Source: Acidobacteriaceae bacterium
GTDB taxonomy: Bacteria > Acidobacteriota > Terriglobia > Terriglobales > Acidobacteriaceae
Assembly: GCA_003134655.1 (NCBI GenBank)
Contig: PLBY01000060.1
Location: forward strand, 41,891-105,890
Reading direction: 5' to 3'
Length of the DNA: 64,000 bases
Under the pieces are notes generated by a model. That model had not been told where the DNA came from and did not search any database. It worked only from the letters and a program-made list of their open reading frames with translations. Both the position numbers and the translations under genes were made by a program. Shown here piece after piece: positions 32,849 to 43,060 of this stretch; position 1 is the first letter of the stretch; every line of letters starts with the position of its first letter.

Positions 32849-34453
32849 ATGTCCTCGACCACCAATCTCCGATCCCGCCGCAGCGCAGCCCAGTTGCACG
32901 CGCTGCAGGGAGTGGAGCGTGAAATCCGCGCCCAGGATTCGCATAACCGCCGCAAATATCTTCGCGAGTTCAACGAGGCATACCGCAGCTACGATTCCGT
33001 GCTCGATTCGCGACAGATCCAGAGCGCCCTGCGCTCCGCCGATGTCGTCCTCATCGGCGACTACCACGCGCTGCCTGCCGCGCAGCGCTATGCCGCCTCG
33101 CTGATCGAGCAGCGCGCACTGGCCGGGGACCGTCCGGTGGTGCTCGGCGTCGAAACGATCTTCGCCCGCGACCAGCACATTCTCGACGAATGGTGGCGCC
33201 GCGAAATCGACGAGAGCGAACTCCGCCAGCGCATCCGCTTCGACCTCGACTGGGGATACGATTGGACCCCATTCCACGAGTTGCTGGTCACCGCGCGCGA
33301 TCACGCGGAAGCCGTCTACGGACTCGACTGCATGCCGCGCGAAGACCTGCGCAAGATCGGCGCCCGCGACCGCCACGCCGCTTCCAAGATCGCAGAAATC
33401 CGCGAGCGCCATCCTGACGCCGTCACCTTCGTCCTGTTCGGCGAGTCGCATCTCGCTCCCGGCCATTTGCCCAGCGCGCTGCGTGACCAGATCCCCAGCG
33501 CAAAAGTCCTTACCGTATTGCAGAACATTGACGCTCTCTACTGGCGCGCGGCAGGAGAGCGTATCGACAAAGTGGAAGGTGTCCGCGTCAATGACGCCGT
33601 GCTGTGTGTCTTCAACGCCACGCCACTCGAAAAATATGAAAGCTATCGCCTGTTTCTCGACCAGTGGAGCCGTTGCGACGACGGTCCCGACTTCGCTCCG
33701 ACCATTTACAACCTGATTGACAGCCTGGCGCGCTTCCTCGAAATCAACCGCTACTCGCCGCACAACGGCACGCAACCGAAATTCCTGGTCGACATGCTGC
33801 CGGAAGTCTATGGCGGCCCGTCCGACGCCATGTTGCGCCGCCTGCTGTCTCGCAAGGGCATTGCCGAGGAGGAACGCGAATCGATGCTGGCCACCGTCGA
33901 GGAGCACGGCAGCGCTTATCTACCACAGGTGAACGCGTTCTACCTGCGCGAATTTCAAATGATCCACGCAGCCGAAGATGCCACGCGCTTCTTGCATCAG
34001 GCCTGTCAAGGTTTGCCTCAGCGGCTCAATGGACATGCGGCAGGGGGAAGCGCCGTAAACGGAAACGGTCGACGCGAGCGCAGCGCAATCGACACGTTCT
34101 ATGCCCGCGTAATCGAACACGCCGTCGCCTATTTCGGCTCGCGGGTACTTGATCCTTCCCGGGCAGTTCCCGACGACTCATCGTTGCCGTCACGTGCCGC
34201 GTGCGAAAAGGCAGCCCATGCGGCGATTCGTGCCGAAATGAGCAGGGGTGAGTCAGCCGCCAAAGACCTCGGCTACCGCATCGGAAGCCAGATCTACGAC
34301 GCCTACCTCACCGGCAAGGTCGCGCCCAGTAGCCTGCGCCGCCTGTTCCTCGCTCACCTCGATGAGCCCGGACTGGCCCGCAAAGTCTGCGCGGCCGTCA
34401 TCGCCAAACTCCGCACGGTCTCTAACTCGAAGTCGCGCGCCACCCACGCCTGA
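32849..34453 (+). CDS. ChaN-family (DUF399) Tiki/haem-binding-uptake-like protein
   Basis: 534 residues. Residues 50-290 match the ChaN domain: ALRSADVVLIGDYHALPAAQRY, VLGVETIFARDQ, DWGYDWTPFHELL, YGLDCMPREDL and VLFGESHLAPGHLP. The HALP/GESHL His residues are typical of the Tiki/erythromycin-esterase/ChaN fold, known for haem binding (Campylobacter ChaN) or metalloprotease activity (Tiki). No signal peptide is seen, unlike the lipoprotein ChaN, so it may act in the cytoplasm. The C-terminal half (residues 300-534) is alpha-helical and unassigned. It is the first of three same-strand genes (larB, PPOX enzyme), but the first gap has no ribosome site. Confidence 0.75.
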   Translation: MSSTTNLRSRRSAAQLHALQGVEREIRAQDSHNRRKYLREFNEAYRSYDSVLDSRQIQSALRSADVVLIGDYHALPAAQRYAASLIEQRALAGDRPVVLGVETIFARDQHILDEWWRREIDESELRQRIRFDLDWGYDWTPFHELLVTARDHAEAVYGLDCMPREDLRKIGARDRHAASKIAEIRERHPDAVTFVLFGESHLAPGHLPSALRDQIPSAKVLTVLQNIDALYWRAAGERIDKVEGVRVNDAVLCVFNATPLEKYESYRLFLDQWSRCDDGPDFAPTIYNLIDSLARFLEINRYSPHNGTQPKFLVDMLPEVYGGPSDAMLRRLLSRKGIAEEERESMLATVEEHGSAYLPQVNAFYLREFQMIHAAEDATRFLHQACQGLPQRLNGHAAGGSAVNGNGRRERSAIDTFYARVIEHAVAYFGSRVLDPSRAVPDDSSLPSRAACEKAAHAAIRAEMSRGESAAKDLGYRIGSQIYDAYLTGKVAPSSLRRLFLAHLDEPGLARKVCAAVIAKLRTVSNSKSRATHA

Positions 34454-34496
34454 ACTCAGTGCCCTCAAAGTGCTAATCTAACCTCCGCGCAGCTAA

Positions 34497-34531
34497 ATGC
34501 CGAATGCCGAGCGCCGAACGCTGAATGCTGA
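34497..34531 (+). repeat. Heptanucleotide tandem repeat at the larB start
   Basis: Five units of seven bases with pattern CYGARYG: CCGAATG, CCGAGCG, CCGAACG, CTGAATG, CTGAGTG. They include the annotated ATG and run up to a TTG at 34539. Similar blocks precede the genes starting at 42238 and 60706. Confidence 0.7.
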
Positions 34532-34538
34532 GTGCTTC

Positions 34539-35288
34539 TTGAACGCCGAATCCATCCGCCAGCTTTTCGAGCAGGTCCGCAAGGGCAAGCTAACGCCCGA
34601 CGATGCCGTCGCTCGCCTCCGCCACTTGCCCTTCGAAGATCTTGGCTTCGCCAAAGTCGACCATCACCGTGCCCTGCGAAATGGAATGCCTGAGATCATC
34701 CTCGGAGAAGGCAAGACTCCGGCGCAGGTCGCTGGAATCTTCGCTCGCCTCGCCAAACACGGGGGCAACATCCTCGCCACGCGCGCCAACGAAAAGCAAT
34801 TCGCCGCGGTAAAGAAGAAGGTTCGCGCCGCCGAATATCGCGACCTCGCCCGCGCCATTGTCCTGCAGCGCGATCCCACGAAATACGGCAAGGGCATCAT
34901 CGCCGTGGTCTCGGCCGGAACCAGCGATATTCCCGTCGCCGAGGAGGCTGTCGTTACCGCTGAACTCATGGGCAACGAGGTCGAACATTTCTACGACGTC
35001 GGAGTTGCCGGCATTCACCGCCTGCTAGCCAATCGCGAAGCCCTCACCCGGGCCCGGGTGGTGATCGTCTGCGCGGGCATGGAAGGCGCGCTGCCGAGCG
35101 TCGTCGGAGGCCTCGTCGGCGTCCCTGTGATCGCCGTGCCCACCAGCATCGGCTACGGCGCATCGTTCAAAGGACTCGCCGCGCTCCTCGGCATGCTCAA
35201 CTCATGCGCCTCAAACGTCAGCGTGGTCAACATCGACAACGGATTCGGCGCAGGCTACGTCGCGTCGCTCATCAACCGCCTGCCTTAA
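34539..35288 (+). CDS. larB: LarB, pyridinium-3,5-biscarboxylic acid mononucleotide synthase
   Basis: 249 residues from TTG 34539. An ATG at 34497 in the same frame would add 14 residues translated from a heptanucleotide repeat ([11 protein letters not shown]), which I regard as non-native. The protein has the LarB N-terminal part ([52 protein letters not shown]) and the PurE-like core ([69 protein letters not shown]). LarB carboxylates and hydrolyses nicotinic acid adenine dinucleotide as the first step of nickel-pincer cofactor synthesis. larC and larE are not in the window. Confidence 0.92.
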   Translation: MNAESIRQLFEQVRKGKLTPDDAVARLRHLPFEDLGFAKVDHHRALRNGMPEIILGEGKTPAQVAGIFARLAKHGGNILATRANEKQFAAVKKKVRAAEYRDLARAIVLQRDPTKYGKGIIAVVSAGTSDIPVAEEAVVTAELMGNEVEHFYDVGVAGIHRLLANREALTRARVVIVCAGMEGALPSVVGGLVGVPVIAVPTSIGYGASFKGLAALLGMLNSCASNVSVVNIDNGFGAGYVASLINRLP

Positions 35289-35304
35289 ACGACTAGGAGG
35301 AACC

Positions 35305-35724
35305 ATGCCCACCCCTCTCTCACCGGAAGTGAAGCAACTCATCGATCGTCCGAACTTCGCCCACCTCGCCACGCTCATGCCCGACGGTTCTCCGCAATCG
35401 GTTCCGGTCTGGATTGGCCGCGATGGCGAGCACCTCATCATCTGCACTGGCGAAGGGTCGCTCAAGGCCAAGAACACGCGTCGCGATCCGCGAGTAGCGT
35501 TGTCGATCGTCGACTTCACCAATCCCTACGAAGAGGTCCAGATCCGCGGCCGCGTCGTGGAGCGTCGCTCTGATCCCGACCTGAAGACGATGGATCCCAT
35601 CTCACACAAGTACACCGGGAAGCCCTTCCCGATGCGCAATCCAGACGGGCGAGTCGCTCTGATCATTGAAGTGGAGAAGGAGCGCTACACCAAGCTGCCC
35701 TTCGAGCACACGCCGCCGAAATGA
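35305..35724 (+). CDS. PPOX-class pyridoxamine 5'-phosphate oxidase-like (F420- or flavin-dependent) enzyme
   Basis: 139 residues, with AGGAGG before the ATG. The split-barrel pattern FAHLATLMPDGSPQSVPVWIGRDGEHLIICTGEGSLKAKNTRRDPRVALSI followed by VQIRGRVVE is that of the PPOX class often annotated as F420-dependent. It may bind FMN, haem or F420; the substrate is unknown. It lies 16 bp after larB and is probably co-transcribed. The transcript ends at the bidirectional terminator just after the stop. Confidence 0.85.
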   Translation: MPTPLSPEVKQLIDRPNFAHLATLMPDGSPQSVPVWIGRDGEHLIICTGEGSLKAKNTRRDPRVALSIVDFTNPYEEVQIRGRVVERRSDPDLKTMDPISHKYTGKPFPMRNPDGRVALIIEVEKERYTKLPFEHTPPK

Positions 35725-35728
35725 GAAA

Positions 35729-35751
35729 GGGCGCGGCTCCTCGCCGCGCCC
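35729..35751. terminator. Bidirectional intrinsic terminator
   Basis: 9-bp stem GGGCGCGGC (35729-35737) / GCCGCGCCC (35743-35751), loop TCCTC, with AAA before and CTCT after. It sits between convergent genes ending at 35724 (+) and 35776 (-). Confidence 0.75.
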
Positions 35752-35775
35752 TCTCCGTCACCGCTACATCAGCCT

Positions 35776-36564
35776 TTATGAGCCCTGCTGGCCCGTCTTC
35801 TTTTCGACCTGCAGCTTGTTGTCCACGCTGAAAGCGCCGAAGAGCTGGTTGGCTTTGAGTCCAGCGATCGTCTTGTCCATCGAGCTGTCGACCGAGCCGT
35901 AGAGCGTCACGTGCCCGTTAGTCACGATGATCCGAATCGGTCGCGCAGGATCCATCGCATACTTGCTCAACACGTTGTCACCATAGATCGCGCGCATCGC
36001 CCGCAAGCGCAGCCCGTCATCGAACTGCGAAACCGGCTCGACCGAAACATTGTCGATCACGTCCTTCACACCGGGCATGTTCGCTATGTCAAAGAGTGCT
36101 TCATCGCGGCCAACGCCGGTCCGATCCTGCCCCTCGACTGTGACTACTCCATCCCTCACTCCCAGCGCGAAGTAATCGAATGTGTTGTCATAGCCTACGC
36201 GAACGTACCGCAGCTTCTTGGCCAGTTTCTGCTCAAGTTGCGCGTCCGGCACATTCGGTCCTGCTACGGTCAGCAAGTCGCGCACACCCTGCGCCTTCGC
36301 AGTCTTGCGCGCCAGTTTCGCGGCGTCCAGCTTGCTCTGATAGAGATCGACGGTGCCCGTCAGGGTTACGATCCCTTCTTCCACGCTCGCCTTTACGTTG
36401 CTGAACTGGTTCTTGGACGCCAGTTTCTGCGTCACCGTTGTCTGAATTTGATTGTCGTAGCGGGTCGCCGCCGGCGTCTGAGCCACGAGCATTGCGCCCA
36501 TCAGCCCCACCGCCAAAACTGTACCCACCAGCCTCCCGATTGCACTCTTTCTTGTTGCAGTCAT
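35776..36564 (-). CDS. Exported triple-BON-domain protein
   Basis: 262 residues from ATG 36564, which has GGAGG eight bases upstream (the frame's GTG nine bases earlier lies within that ribosome site). A signal peptide (VGTVLAVGLMGAMLVAQ) is followed by three BON-like units with the VTLTGTV, VVTVEGQ and VTLYGSV strands at about residues 65, 140 and 225. BON domains bind phospholipid or peptidoglycan surfaces in the periplasm and occur in OsmY. It probably helps envelope stability under stress. Convergent with the larB/PPOX unit. Confidence 0.85.
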   Translation of the reverse strand: MTATRKSAIGRLVGTVLAVGLMGAMLVAQTPAATRYDNQIQTTVTQKLASKNQFSNVKASVEEGIVTLTGTVDLYQSKLDAAKLARKTAKAQGVRDLLTVAGPNVPDAQLEQKLAKKLRYVRVGYDNTFDYFALGVRDGVVTVEGQDRTGVGRDEALFDIANMPGVKDVIDNVSVEPVSQFDDGLRLRAMRAIYGDNVLSKYAMDPARPIRIIVTNGHVTLYGSVDSSMDKTIAGLKANQLFGAFSVDNKLQVEKKTGQQGS

Positions 36565-36802
36565 AAAGGTCACCTCCGACCCATTGACGAATCTTTACGA
36601 ATTAACTGCCTGGTTAATTCATTCGATGCGGAGGGATCAGCGAGAGATGCATCGGCAGCACAGGAAACGCACTGCTGCAGGGTGCGGCCGACGCTCAGCG
36701 AGACTTTTCGCCGTGCCGTGGGTTGATATAACTCGCAGGCAGATGTGTGTCTGCCTGCGCACTTGTAGCGTGATCAAGAAAGCCGCGTCACGGATCTTCT
36801 GC

Positions 36803-38002
36803 TCATTTGCCCACAGACGACCAGTCCGTCAGCAGCACAGGTTGCCCACCCTTCACGATCGTCGGATAGACGCTGTCGAATCCCTTGTGGTCAGTGGCGC
36901 TGTAGTTCAGAACGAGCCGCGGTCCCAGACCAGCATTCATCTCGTGAATCGACTCGATCGCCGCGATGAACTTTTCCCGCGTCACATCTTTTCCCGCCCG
37001 CTTTAGTCCTTCGACCACCACCATCGCGTCTACAAAGCCTTCGAGGCTCGTAAAGGTGGGAGGTTCGCCGGGAGAATATTTCGTCAGGCATTTGCGGTAC
37101 ATCGCAACTGTTGCGTAGTCGGTGCGGTCATAGGGAGGCATCACCTGGGTGATAATCGTACCTTCCGCATCGGCTCCGGCTTCCTGGATGAATTTTTCGG
37201 TGCCGACGAAAGACACTGTAAGAAACTGCGGTCGCCAGCCGGCTGCGTGAGCCTGCTTCACGATCGCGGCTGCCGACGCGTAAGGTCCTACCATCACGAC
37301 CGCCTGAGGACGCGCGGCTATTACCTGTCTCAGTCCCGCTTCGATTTCCACACTGCCGCGCGTGAAGGTGCCCGTCGCAACCGGAACCGCGTTATGTTTT
37401 TGCAAAGCCAGTTTCACGCCGTCCAGCACGGTCTTGCCAAAAGGATCGTCCTGGTAAATCACGCCGATCTTACGGATATTCTGTTCCCAAAGCTTGTCCA
37501 CCTGCTCGCGCGTTTCGTCGTAATACGACGCGCGAACGTTGATCACCTCATGCTTCAGTGGTTCGTAAAGCATCTGCGCGCCGGTGAACAATCCCACCAC
37601 CGGGATCTTTTCCTCTTGTGCCAGGGGTACGTACACTTTTGCGGTGGGCGTGCCCACAAAAAATCCCAACGCGAAGACTCCCTCTTTGGTCATGCGCTTG
37701 AAGCACGCCGGAGCCTTGTCGGGATCGTAGCTGTCATCAAAAGCCTGCAGCTGAATCTTGCGGCCAAACACGCCGCTCTCATCGTTGATCATGTGGAGGT
37801 AAGCTGAGGCGCCCATGACGGTCTGCCGGCCCAGGAAACTCACCGGACCATCCAGCGCGGAGCACGATCCAATCAGAATGCTGTTTTCGGTGACGCCAGG
37901 CGTCTCCGCCGAAGCTGAAGAGATCGCGATGAGAAAGGTGAAAAGCAAACAAAACGCAACACGCGCAGGAAAACAGACAGAGCCCGCCCCAAAACGGTTC
38001 AT
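36803..38002 (-). CDS. Branched-chain amino acid-type ABC transporter substrate-binding protein
   Basis: 399 residues from ATG 38002 (GAGGAG upstream; the frame extends 15 codons further without a ribosome site). The signal peptide is FPARVAFCLLFTFLIAISSASA. The mature part is a type I periplasmic binding fold (Peripla_BP_6): ILIGSCSALDGPVSFLGRQTVMGASAYLHMIN, QLQAFDDSYDPDKAPACFKRM, VGLFTGAQML, KIGVIYQDDPFGKTVLDGV. It should capture an amino acid, amide or small organic acid in the periplasm. No permease or ATPase genes are next to it, so it may work with a distant transporter or as a sensor with the adjacent hybrid kinase, which is divergent. Confidence 0.85.
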   Translation of the reverse strand: MNRFGAGSVCFPARVAFCLLFTFLIAISSASAETPGVTENSILIGSCSALDGPVSFLGRQTVMGASAYLHMINDESGVFGRKIQLQAFDDSYDPDKAPACFKRMTKEGVFALGFFVGTPTAKVYVPLAQEEKIPVVGLFTGAQMLYEPLKHEVINVRASYYDETREQVDKLWEQNIRKIGVIYQDDPFGKTVLDGVKLALQKHNAVPVATGTFTRGSVEIEAGLRQVIAARPQAVVMVGPYASAAAIVKQAHAAGWRPQFLTVSFVGTEKFIQEAGADAEGTIITQVMPPYDRTDYATVAMYRKCLTKYSPGEPPTFTSLEGFVDAMVVVEGLKRAGKDVTREKFIAAIESIHEMNAGLGPRLVLNYSATDHKGFDSVYPTIVKGGQPVLLTDWSSVGK

Positions 38003-38280
38003 CCGCAAACTCCTCTCGCCAAGGGTTTCCCCCGCACCGGGCTGCACTTGCTGAGGTTCCAGGTTCTACGTGCGTGAGATCAGTTGGGGCCATTGTGCCA
38101 CGGCAGATGGGGCCAAGCTACATCGGTGACTCACTAAAGTAACCCTCGCGTACGAGCAAGAAAACGTGAAATCGGCCCGGTTTGGGACGTCTCATTTCCG
38201 GATTACGCCGGTAACTTTCGACCCGGTACTCAGCGTTCTACCATGTCCTTGGACTGCGTATATCGAGGGGAAATCCGCGG

Positions 38281-40842
38281 ATGGGTGAACGTGTCACCCA
38301 ATTAGGACGAACGGATCGTTCGCGCGCCAGTCGCCTGAAGAAGGCCCTGGAGAGCGGAGTCCCTCCTGCGTTCGTGCCGCCCGAGAACGCCGCTGCTCCC
38401 GCGAACGGATCGTGTTCCACACACTCCTGTCCGCTGCCTCCGATCTCCGATCCCTCGGCGAACAATCCAACGAGCGCCGCGACCCGGCTGCAGTTCTTGG
38501 AACAGATGTTTCAGGCCTCGCCCGACGGATTGAGCATTGCAGATACCGACCATCGTGTGCTCTGGGCGAACGAGACCTTCGTGCGCATGTTCGACTATCA
38601 AACGGCCGAGGTTGTAGGACAGCCGCTAGAAAATCTCGTGGTGCCTCCGGACCGGCTGGCGGAATCCCGATGGGTGACAGAGTCCCTCGCCCGAGGCGAA
38701 CGCATCACCCTGGAAACGCGGCGCAGAAAGAAAGATGGAATCTTGCTCGATGTTTCGGTTTCCTGTGCGCCTTTACTGCTCGACGGTAAGATGGCAGGCT
38801 TCTATGCAGGCTACCACGACATTTCCGATCGCAAGCGGGTCGAGGCGCTCAGTTCTGCACTCTACCGCGTAGCCGAAAAGAGCAGCAGTGCCCACGACCT
38901 GCAACAGTTTTTCGCCGCTGTGCACGGCATCGTTGACGAGTTGATGTATGCGCGGAACTTCTACATCGCGCTCTATGATCCCTCTACCGAACTGCTGAGC
39001 TTTCCCTATTTCGTCGATGAGCAGGACTCCGCACCGTCTCCGAAAAAGTTGGGCCATGGCCTGACCGACTATCTGATACGTGCCGGACAGCCACTGCTGG
39101 CCACCCCAGAAGTGCTGCAGGCCATGGAAGACCGCGGCGAAGTGGCGCGCAATGGATCGCGTTCCCTCGACTGGATGGGCGTTCCGCTCAAAGTCAACAA
39201 CCATACCTTCGGTGCACTGGTGGTGCAGACGTACTCGAAGAACATTCGCTATGGCGAGCGCGACAAGGAGATTCTGACTTTCGTGGCGCGGCAACTGGCG
39301 AGCGCTGTCGAGATCAAGCGCAACGAACACGCCCTCCGACGCTCCGAAGCACGCTACCGCTCTCTAGTGCAGAGTTCAGTCTATGGGATTTACCGCTCCA
39401 GTCTGGAAGGAAGATTCCTGGACGTCAACCCGGCACTGATCACCATGCTTGGCTACGGATCCGCGGAGGAAGTGCTGCTCCTCGATCCTGAGAAAGATGT
39501 ATTTGCGCACTCGGAGGAGCACGCGCGCCTGATCGAAGAGTTCCGCCACTCCGGACGGCTGGATGGAATCGAAGTGAAGTGGAAGCGCAAGGATGGCAGC
39601 GCCATCACCGTGCGGATCAGTGGGCGCGCTGTGAGCAGTGCCGACGAGCCGGCCGACGTGCTGGAGGCGATTGCCGAAGACGTCACCGACCGCCGCGTGC
39701 TAGAAGACCAGTTACGCCAAGCACAGAAGATGGAGGCCGTAGGACGTCTCGCCGGCGGAGTGGCCCACGACTTTAACAACCTGCTCATGGTGATCAGCGG
39801 TTATGCGGAAGTGATTCTCGCGGAACTCCCGCTGGATCATCGCCTGCACGAGAAGGGACGCGCCATTCAGTTGGCCGCGGACCGCGCCACAACTTTGACC
39901 CGTCAACTGCTGGCTTTCAGCCGCAAGCAGCTGCTGGAACTCAAAGTCGTCGATATCAATGCCATCGTGCTCGATATGGAGCGGCTGCTGCGACCACTGA
40001 TTGGCGAAAACGTGGAGCTCACCACCAGCCTCACACCCGATGCGGTTCATACCCGGGCCGACGCCGGACAACTGGAACAGGTCCTGATGAATCTGGTCGT
40101 GAATGCCAAGGACGCCATGACCCGTGGCGGAAAACTCACGATCGAGACGCGCAATATCGATGTCGATGAGAATCATCGGCGCGGCCAGACCTTCATCCGT
40201 CCCGGCCATTACGTCATACTCTCGGTTCGCGATACAGGCATGGGCATGGATAAGGAGACGCAGTCGCGAATCTTCGAGCCATTTTTTACGACCAAAGAGA
40301 AAGGTAAGGGCACTGGCCTCGGCCTCTCCACGGTCTACGGGATCGTCAAGCAGAGCGGGGGCTATGTCATGGTGCAAAGCGAAGAACATCGCGGCACCAC
40401 CTTCCACATCTATCTGCCTCGCGTCGAAGGCGTTGCCGAGAAGCATGCGGCTCCAGTGGCGCACGCTGCCATGGGAGGCACCGAGACCGTGTTGCTGGTG
40501 GAAGACGAAGACTCCGTCCGTCAGCTAGTGCGCGACACGCTCGCCGCGAAAGGCTACCGCGTGGTGGAAGCTGAAAATGGCGAGGCCGGCATGGCCGCAG
40601 CTGCCCGACATGAAGGAAAAATCAACCTCGTGATCACCGACGTGGTCATGCCTGGCATGGGTGGCCGCGAACTGGTCAAGCAACTGGTGCAGACGCGTCC
40701 CGGCACCAAGGTCCTTTATCTCTCCGGCTATACCGAAGATGCGATCATCAATGAAGGTACCATCGAGCGCGGCGCCGCTTTCCTCCAGAAGCCCTTCACC
40801 CTCCAGAACCTCTCGCGCAAGGTGAGGGAAGTGTTGGGTTAG
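38281..40842 (+). CDS. Hybrid histidine kinase (PAS-GAF-PAS-HisKA-HATPase-REC)
   Basis: 853 residues, cytoplasmic. About residues 65-175 are PAS with PAC ([28 protein letters not shown]), 190-350 GAF, and 355-475 a second PAS ([21 protein letters not shown]). Then come HisKA with phospho-accepting His496 in GVAHDFNN, HATPase_c with N (VVNAKDAM), G1 (DTGMGMD) and G2 ([20 protein letters not shown]) boxes, and a C-terminal receiver with phospho-acceptor Asp787 in [10 protein letters not shown]. It senses an unknown intracellular signal through PAS/GAF. No response regulator gene lies beside it, so the receiver may feed a phosphorelay elsewhere. It is divergent from the periplasmic binding protein gene. 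Confidence 0.92.
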   Translation: MGERVTQLGRTDRSRASRLKKALESGVPPAFVPPENAAAPANGSCSTHSCPLPPISDPSANNPTSAATRLQFLEQMFQASPDGLSIADTDHRVLWANETFVRMFDYQTAEVVGQPLENLVVPPDRLAESRWVTESLARGERITLETRRRKKDGILLDVSVSCAPLLLDGKMAGFYAGYHDISDRKRVEALSSALYRVAEKSSSAHDLQQFFAAVHGIVDELMYARNFYIALYDPSTELLSFPYFVDEQDSAPSPKKLGHGLTDYLIRAGQPLLATPEVLQAMEDRGEVARNGSRSLDWMGVPLKVNNHTFGALVVQTYSKNIRYGERDKEILTFVARQLASAVEIKRNEHALRRSEARYRSLVQSSVYGIYRSSLEGRFLDVNPALITMLGYGSAEEVLLLDPEKDVFAHSEEHARLIEEFRHSGRLDGIEVKWKRKDGSAITVRISGRAVSSADEPADVLEAIAEDVTDRRVLEDQLRQAQKMEAVGRLAGGVAHDFNNLLMVISGYAEVILAELPLDHRLHEKGRAIQLAADRATTLTRQLLAFSRKQLLELKVVDINAIVLDMERLLRPLIGENVELTTSLTPDAVHTRADAGQLEQVLMNLVVNAKDAMTRGGKLTIETRNIDVDENHRRGQTFIRPGHYVILSVRDTGMGMDKETQSRIFEPFFTTKEKGKGTGLGLSTVYGIVKQSGGYVMVQSEEHRGTTFHIYLPRVEGVAEKHAAPVAHAAMGGTETVLLVEDEDSVRQLVRDTLAAKGYRVVEAENGEAGMAAAARHEGKINLVITDVVMPGMGGRELVKQLVQTRPGTKVLYLSGYTEDAIINEGTIERGAAFLQKPFTLQNLSRKVREVLG

Positions 40843-41163
40843 GCGAAAGTCTCCGTTTCTCCGCATTCCAACGCCATAAATGATTTAGGAAGGGCACGGC
40901 CCCAGAGGTTGCGGAGGAACTACAAGCGCGTGCACCACCGCTGCGATAAAGCGCTTCTTTGTGTGTTAGGACTTTAAGCCCCTGAGGTTCCCGGCGAAGT
41001 TTTCAGCAAACTGCTTAGCCCCTGAGGGCCGCTTTCTCCGCCCGAAATGAGTTTCAAGTCCTTGCAACTTTTTCCCAACCTCAGCGTCCTATCAGTTGAG
41101 AAGATATAGAGACAGCTCGAAATCCGTTTGTGGCGGGTGTACGTATAAAGGACAGGGGTTCTC
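40843..41163. other. Intergenic stretch with degenerate REP-like sequence
   Basis: No gene. It contains two related TTTAAGCCCCTGAGG and CTTAGCCCCTGAGGG segments (about 40973-40987 and 41010-41024), the core of a REP-like family also present near 60000 and 63120. The right end (about 41090-41150) probably has the msrPQ promoter. Confidence 0.5.
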
Positions 41164-42123
41164 ATGCTCATCAAGAAAGCGGAAGACATTCGTTCGTCGG
41201 AGATCACTCCCAAGAGTGTATACCTGAACCGCCGCAAATTCCTGGCCGGCGCAGCGCTCGCCGGTGCCGCGGCAGCAACAGGCATTGGACTCCGCGAGAT
41301 CATCTCGCCCTCGGCCACGGCTCTTGCAGGAAACAAGATTAACGGCATCCAGAAGAGTCCTCTAAGTACGACCGAGACTGTGACTCCCTACAAAGACGTC
41401 ACCAACTACAACAACTATTACGAGTTCTCCACCGAGAAAGACGAGCCCGCCAAACTCGCCCAGAAGTTCCGCACGCGCCCGTGGAAAGTGAAGATCGATG
41501 GCCTGGTCGACAAGAAGCAGGAACTCGATGTGGACGCGATTATCAAGATGGCCCCTCCCGAGGAGCGCATCTACCGTCACCGCTGCGTGGAAGGTTGGTC
41601 CATTGTCGTCCCCTGGGTCGGCTTCTCATTGAGCGAAGTCATCAAGCGCGTGAATCCGACCAGCAAAGCGAAGTTTGTCGAGTTCACTACGATTCTCGAT
41701 AAAACCCAGATGCCCGGCCAGCAGCGAAATGTGCTCGAGTGGCCGTACGTAGAGGGCCTGCGCATGGACGAAGCCATGCATCCCCTGGCGCTGCTCTGCT
41801 TCGGCATGTATGGCGAGGACCTTCCCAATCAGGACGGCGCGCCGATCCGCATCATCGTGCCTTGGAAGTATGGTTTCAAAAGCGCCAAAGCGATCGTGCA
41901 CATTCGCTTCACCGACAAACAGCCGCTGAATACCTGGAATATTTCCGCCCCCATGGAGTACGGTTTCTATTCCAACGTGAATCCGAATGTGGACCACCCG
42001 CGCTGGAGTCAAGCCAAAGAACGCAGGCTCGGCGAATTCTCAAAGCGCCCTACCCTGATGTTCAACGGATATGATCAGGTCGCCAGCCTTTACAGCGGCA
42101 TGGACTTGAAGAAGAACTTCTAG
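41164..42123 (+). CDS. msrP: Protein-methionine-sulfoxide reductase catalytic subunit MsrP
   Basis: 319 residues, with a Tat signal ([22 protein letters not shown]) as expected for a periplasmic molybdopterin protein. The oxidoreductase molybdopterin-binding domain includes the Mo-coordinating Cys141 in [18 protein letters not shown] and the later [16 protein letters not shown] and [14 protein letters not shown] blocks. It repairs methionine sulfoxide in envelope proteins with electrons from MsrQ, encoded downstream. The ATG has no perfect ribosome site, but AGGGG lies about eight bases before. Confidence 0.95.
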   Translation: MLIKKAEDIRSSEITPKSVYLNRRKFLAGAALAGAAAATGIGLREIISPSATALAGNKINGIQKSPLSTTETVTPYKDVTNYNNYYEFSTEKDEPAKLAQKFRTRPWKVKIDGLVDKKQELDVDAIIKMAPPEERIYRHRCVEGWSIVVPWVGFSLSEVIKRVNPTSKAKFVEFTTILDKTQMPGQQRNVLEWPYVEGLRMDEAMHPLALLCFGMYGEDLPNQDGAPIRIIVPWKYGFKSAKAIVHIRFTDKQPLNTWNISAPMEYGFYSNVNPNVDHPRWSQAKERRLGEFSKRPTLMFNGYDQVASLYSGMDLKKNF

Positions 42124-42206
42124 GCGCTCAGCAGCTGGCATTCGGCGTTGAGTCATTTCGGTTTTCCATCTGTGGTCGCCACAATGAGTAGCCAGGCTGG
42201 TCGAAA

Positions 42207-42237
42207 TGCTGAGTACCGAGTACTAGGTACTGAATAC
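42207..42237 (+). repeat. Heptanucleotide tandem repeat before msrQ
   Basis: Four units of seven bases directly before the ATG at 42238: CTGAGTA, CCGAGTA, CTAGGTA, CTGAATA. Same consensus and placement as the blocks at 34497-34531 and 60668-60700. Confidence 0.65.
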
Positions 42238-42852
42238 ATGCTTCGCTATCTCAAACCGGCAGTTTTCCTGGCCTCCCTCTCCCCGCTGGCTTGGCTCGTG
42301 TGGAGAGCCTTTCACGCTGGACTGGGCGCGAATCCCATTGAGAAGATCACCCACAGCACCGGCGACTGCACGCTGACGTTTCTGCTGATCACGCTCTCCA
42401 TCACGCCGCTGCGGAAGCTGACACGCCAATATTGGCTCATCAACCTTCGCCGCATGCTCGGCCTGTTCGCTTTCTTCTACGGCACGCTGCATTTGATGAC
42501 TTACGTCTGGCTCGACAAATTTTTCGATGTCCACGCAATGCTGGCCGACATCGCCAAGCGCCGGTTCATCACCGCCGGAATGACGGCCTTCGCCCTGATG
42601 ATTCCGCTCGCCCTGACCTCGACCAAGTGGTCGATCCGAAAGTTAGGCGGCAAGCGCTGGCAGGTCCTGCACCGCCTCATCTACTTCAGCGCCGCCGCCG
42701 GCGTGATCCACTACATCTGGCTGGTCAAAGCCGACCTGAAGACGCCGCTGGAATACGCATCCGTGCTTGGAGTGTTAATGCTCTACCGCGTCATCGCTTG
42801 GATCCGATCGCGCCGCCCGGCAGTCGCGAACGTAAGCATGTCCCAAGGCTGA
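42238..42852 (+). CDS. msrQ: Haem-containing membrane subunit MsrQ
   Basis: 204 residues from ATG 42238, where the protein begins MLRYLKPAVFLASLSPLAWLVWRAF; the frame is open 30 codons further upstream but that part reads through a heptanucleotide repeat. It is a ferric-reductase-like domain of about six membrane helices (GDCTLTFLLITLSITPLR, MLGLFAFFYGTLHLMTYVWL, MTAFALMIPLALTS, LHRLIYFSAAAGVIHYIWLV) with conserved haem-ligand His residues in TLHLMT, LHRL and VIHY. It passes electrons from quinols or flavin reductase to MsrP. Confidence 0.93.
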   Translation: MLRYLKPAVFLASLSPLAWLVWRAFHAGLGANPIEKITHSTGDCTLTFLLITLSITPLRKLTRQYWLINLRRMLGLFAFFYGTLHLMTYVWLDKFFDVHAMLADIAKRRFITAGMTAFALMIPLALTSTKWSIRKLGGKRWQVLHRLIYFSAAAGVIHYIWLVKADLKTPLEYASVLGVLMLYRVIAWIRSRRPAVANVSMSQG

Positions 42853-42860
42853 GAGTAGCG

Positions 42861-42876
42861 CCGGCGTCCCGCCGGT
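42861..42876. repeat. Small GC-rich palindrome
   Basis: Stem CCGGCG / CGCCGG with loop TCC shortly after msrQ. It may be a REP relic or act as a weak terminator; it has no T-run. Confidence 0.4.
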
Positions 42877-43010
42877 TGTCGAGAGCGCGCTCCGCCCACT
42901 CCCGTCCAGCGCTACGACGCCGATACCCTTTGTCCCAGAGCCGTAATCATCTCAAGCCAACCATCACCACGAACAACGGCCAAGCCGTGGACCCATCCCA
43001 CGCAAAATAA

Positions 43011-43041
43011 AAAAGGCGCGACCGTTGAGCCGCGACCTTTT
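43011..43041. terminator. Bidirectional intrinsic terminator
   Basis: AAAAGGCGCG (43011-43020) pairs with CGCG-A-CCTTTT (43031-43041) with one bulged A and a 10-base loop; T-rich after, A-rich before. It lies between msrQ (+) and the repeat lipoprotein gene (-). Confidence 0.7.
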
Positions 43042-43060
43042 GTTTAGCGATGATTTTCCG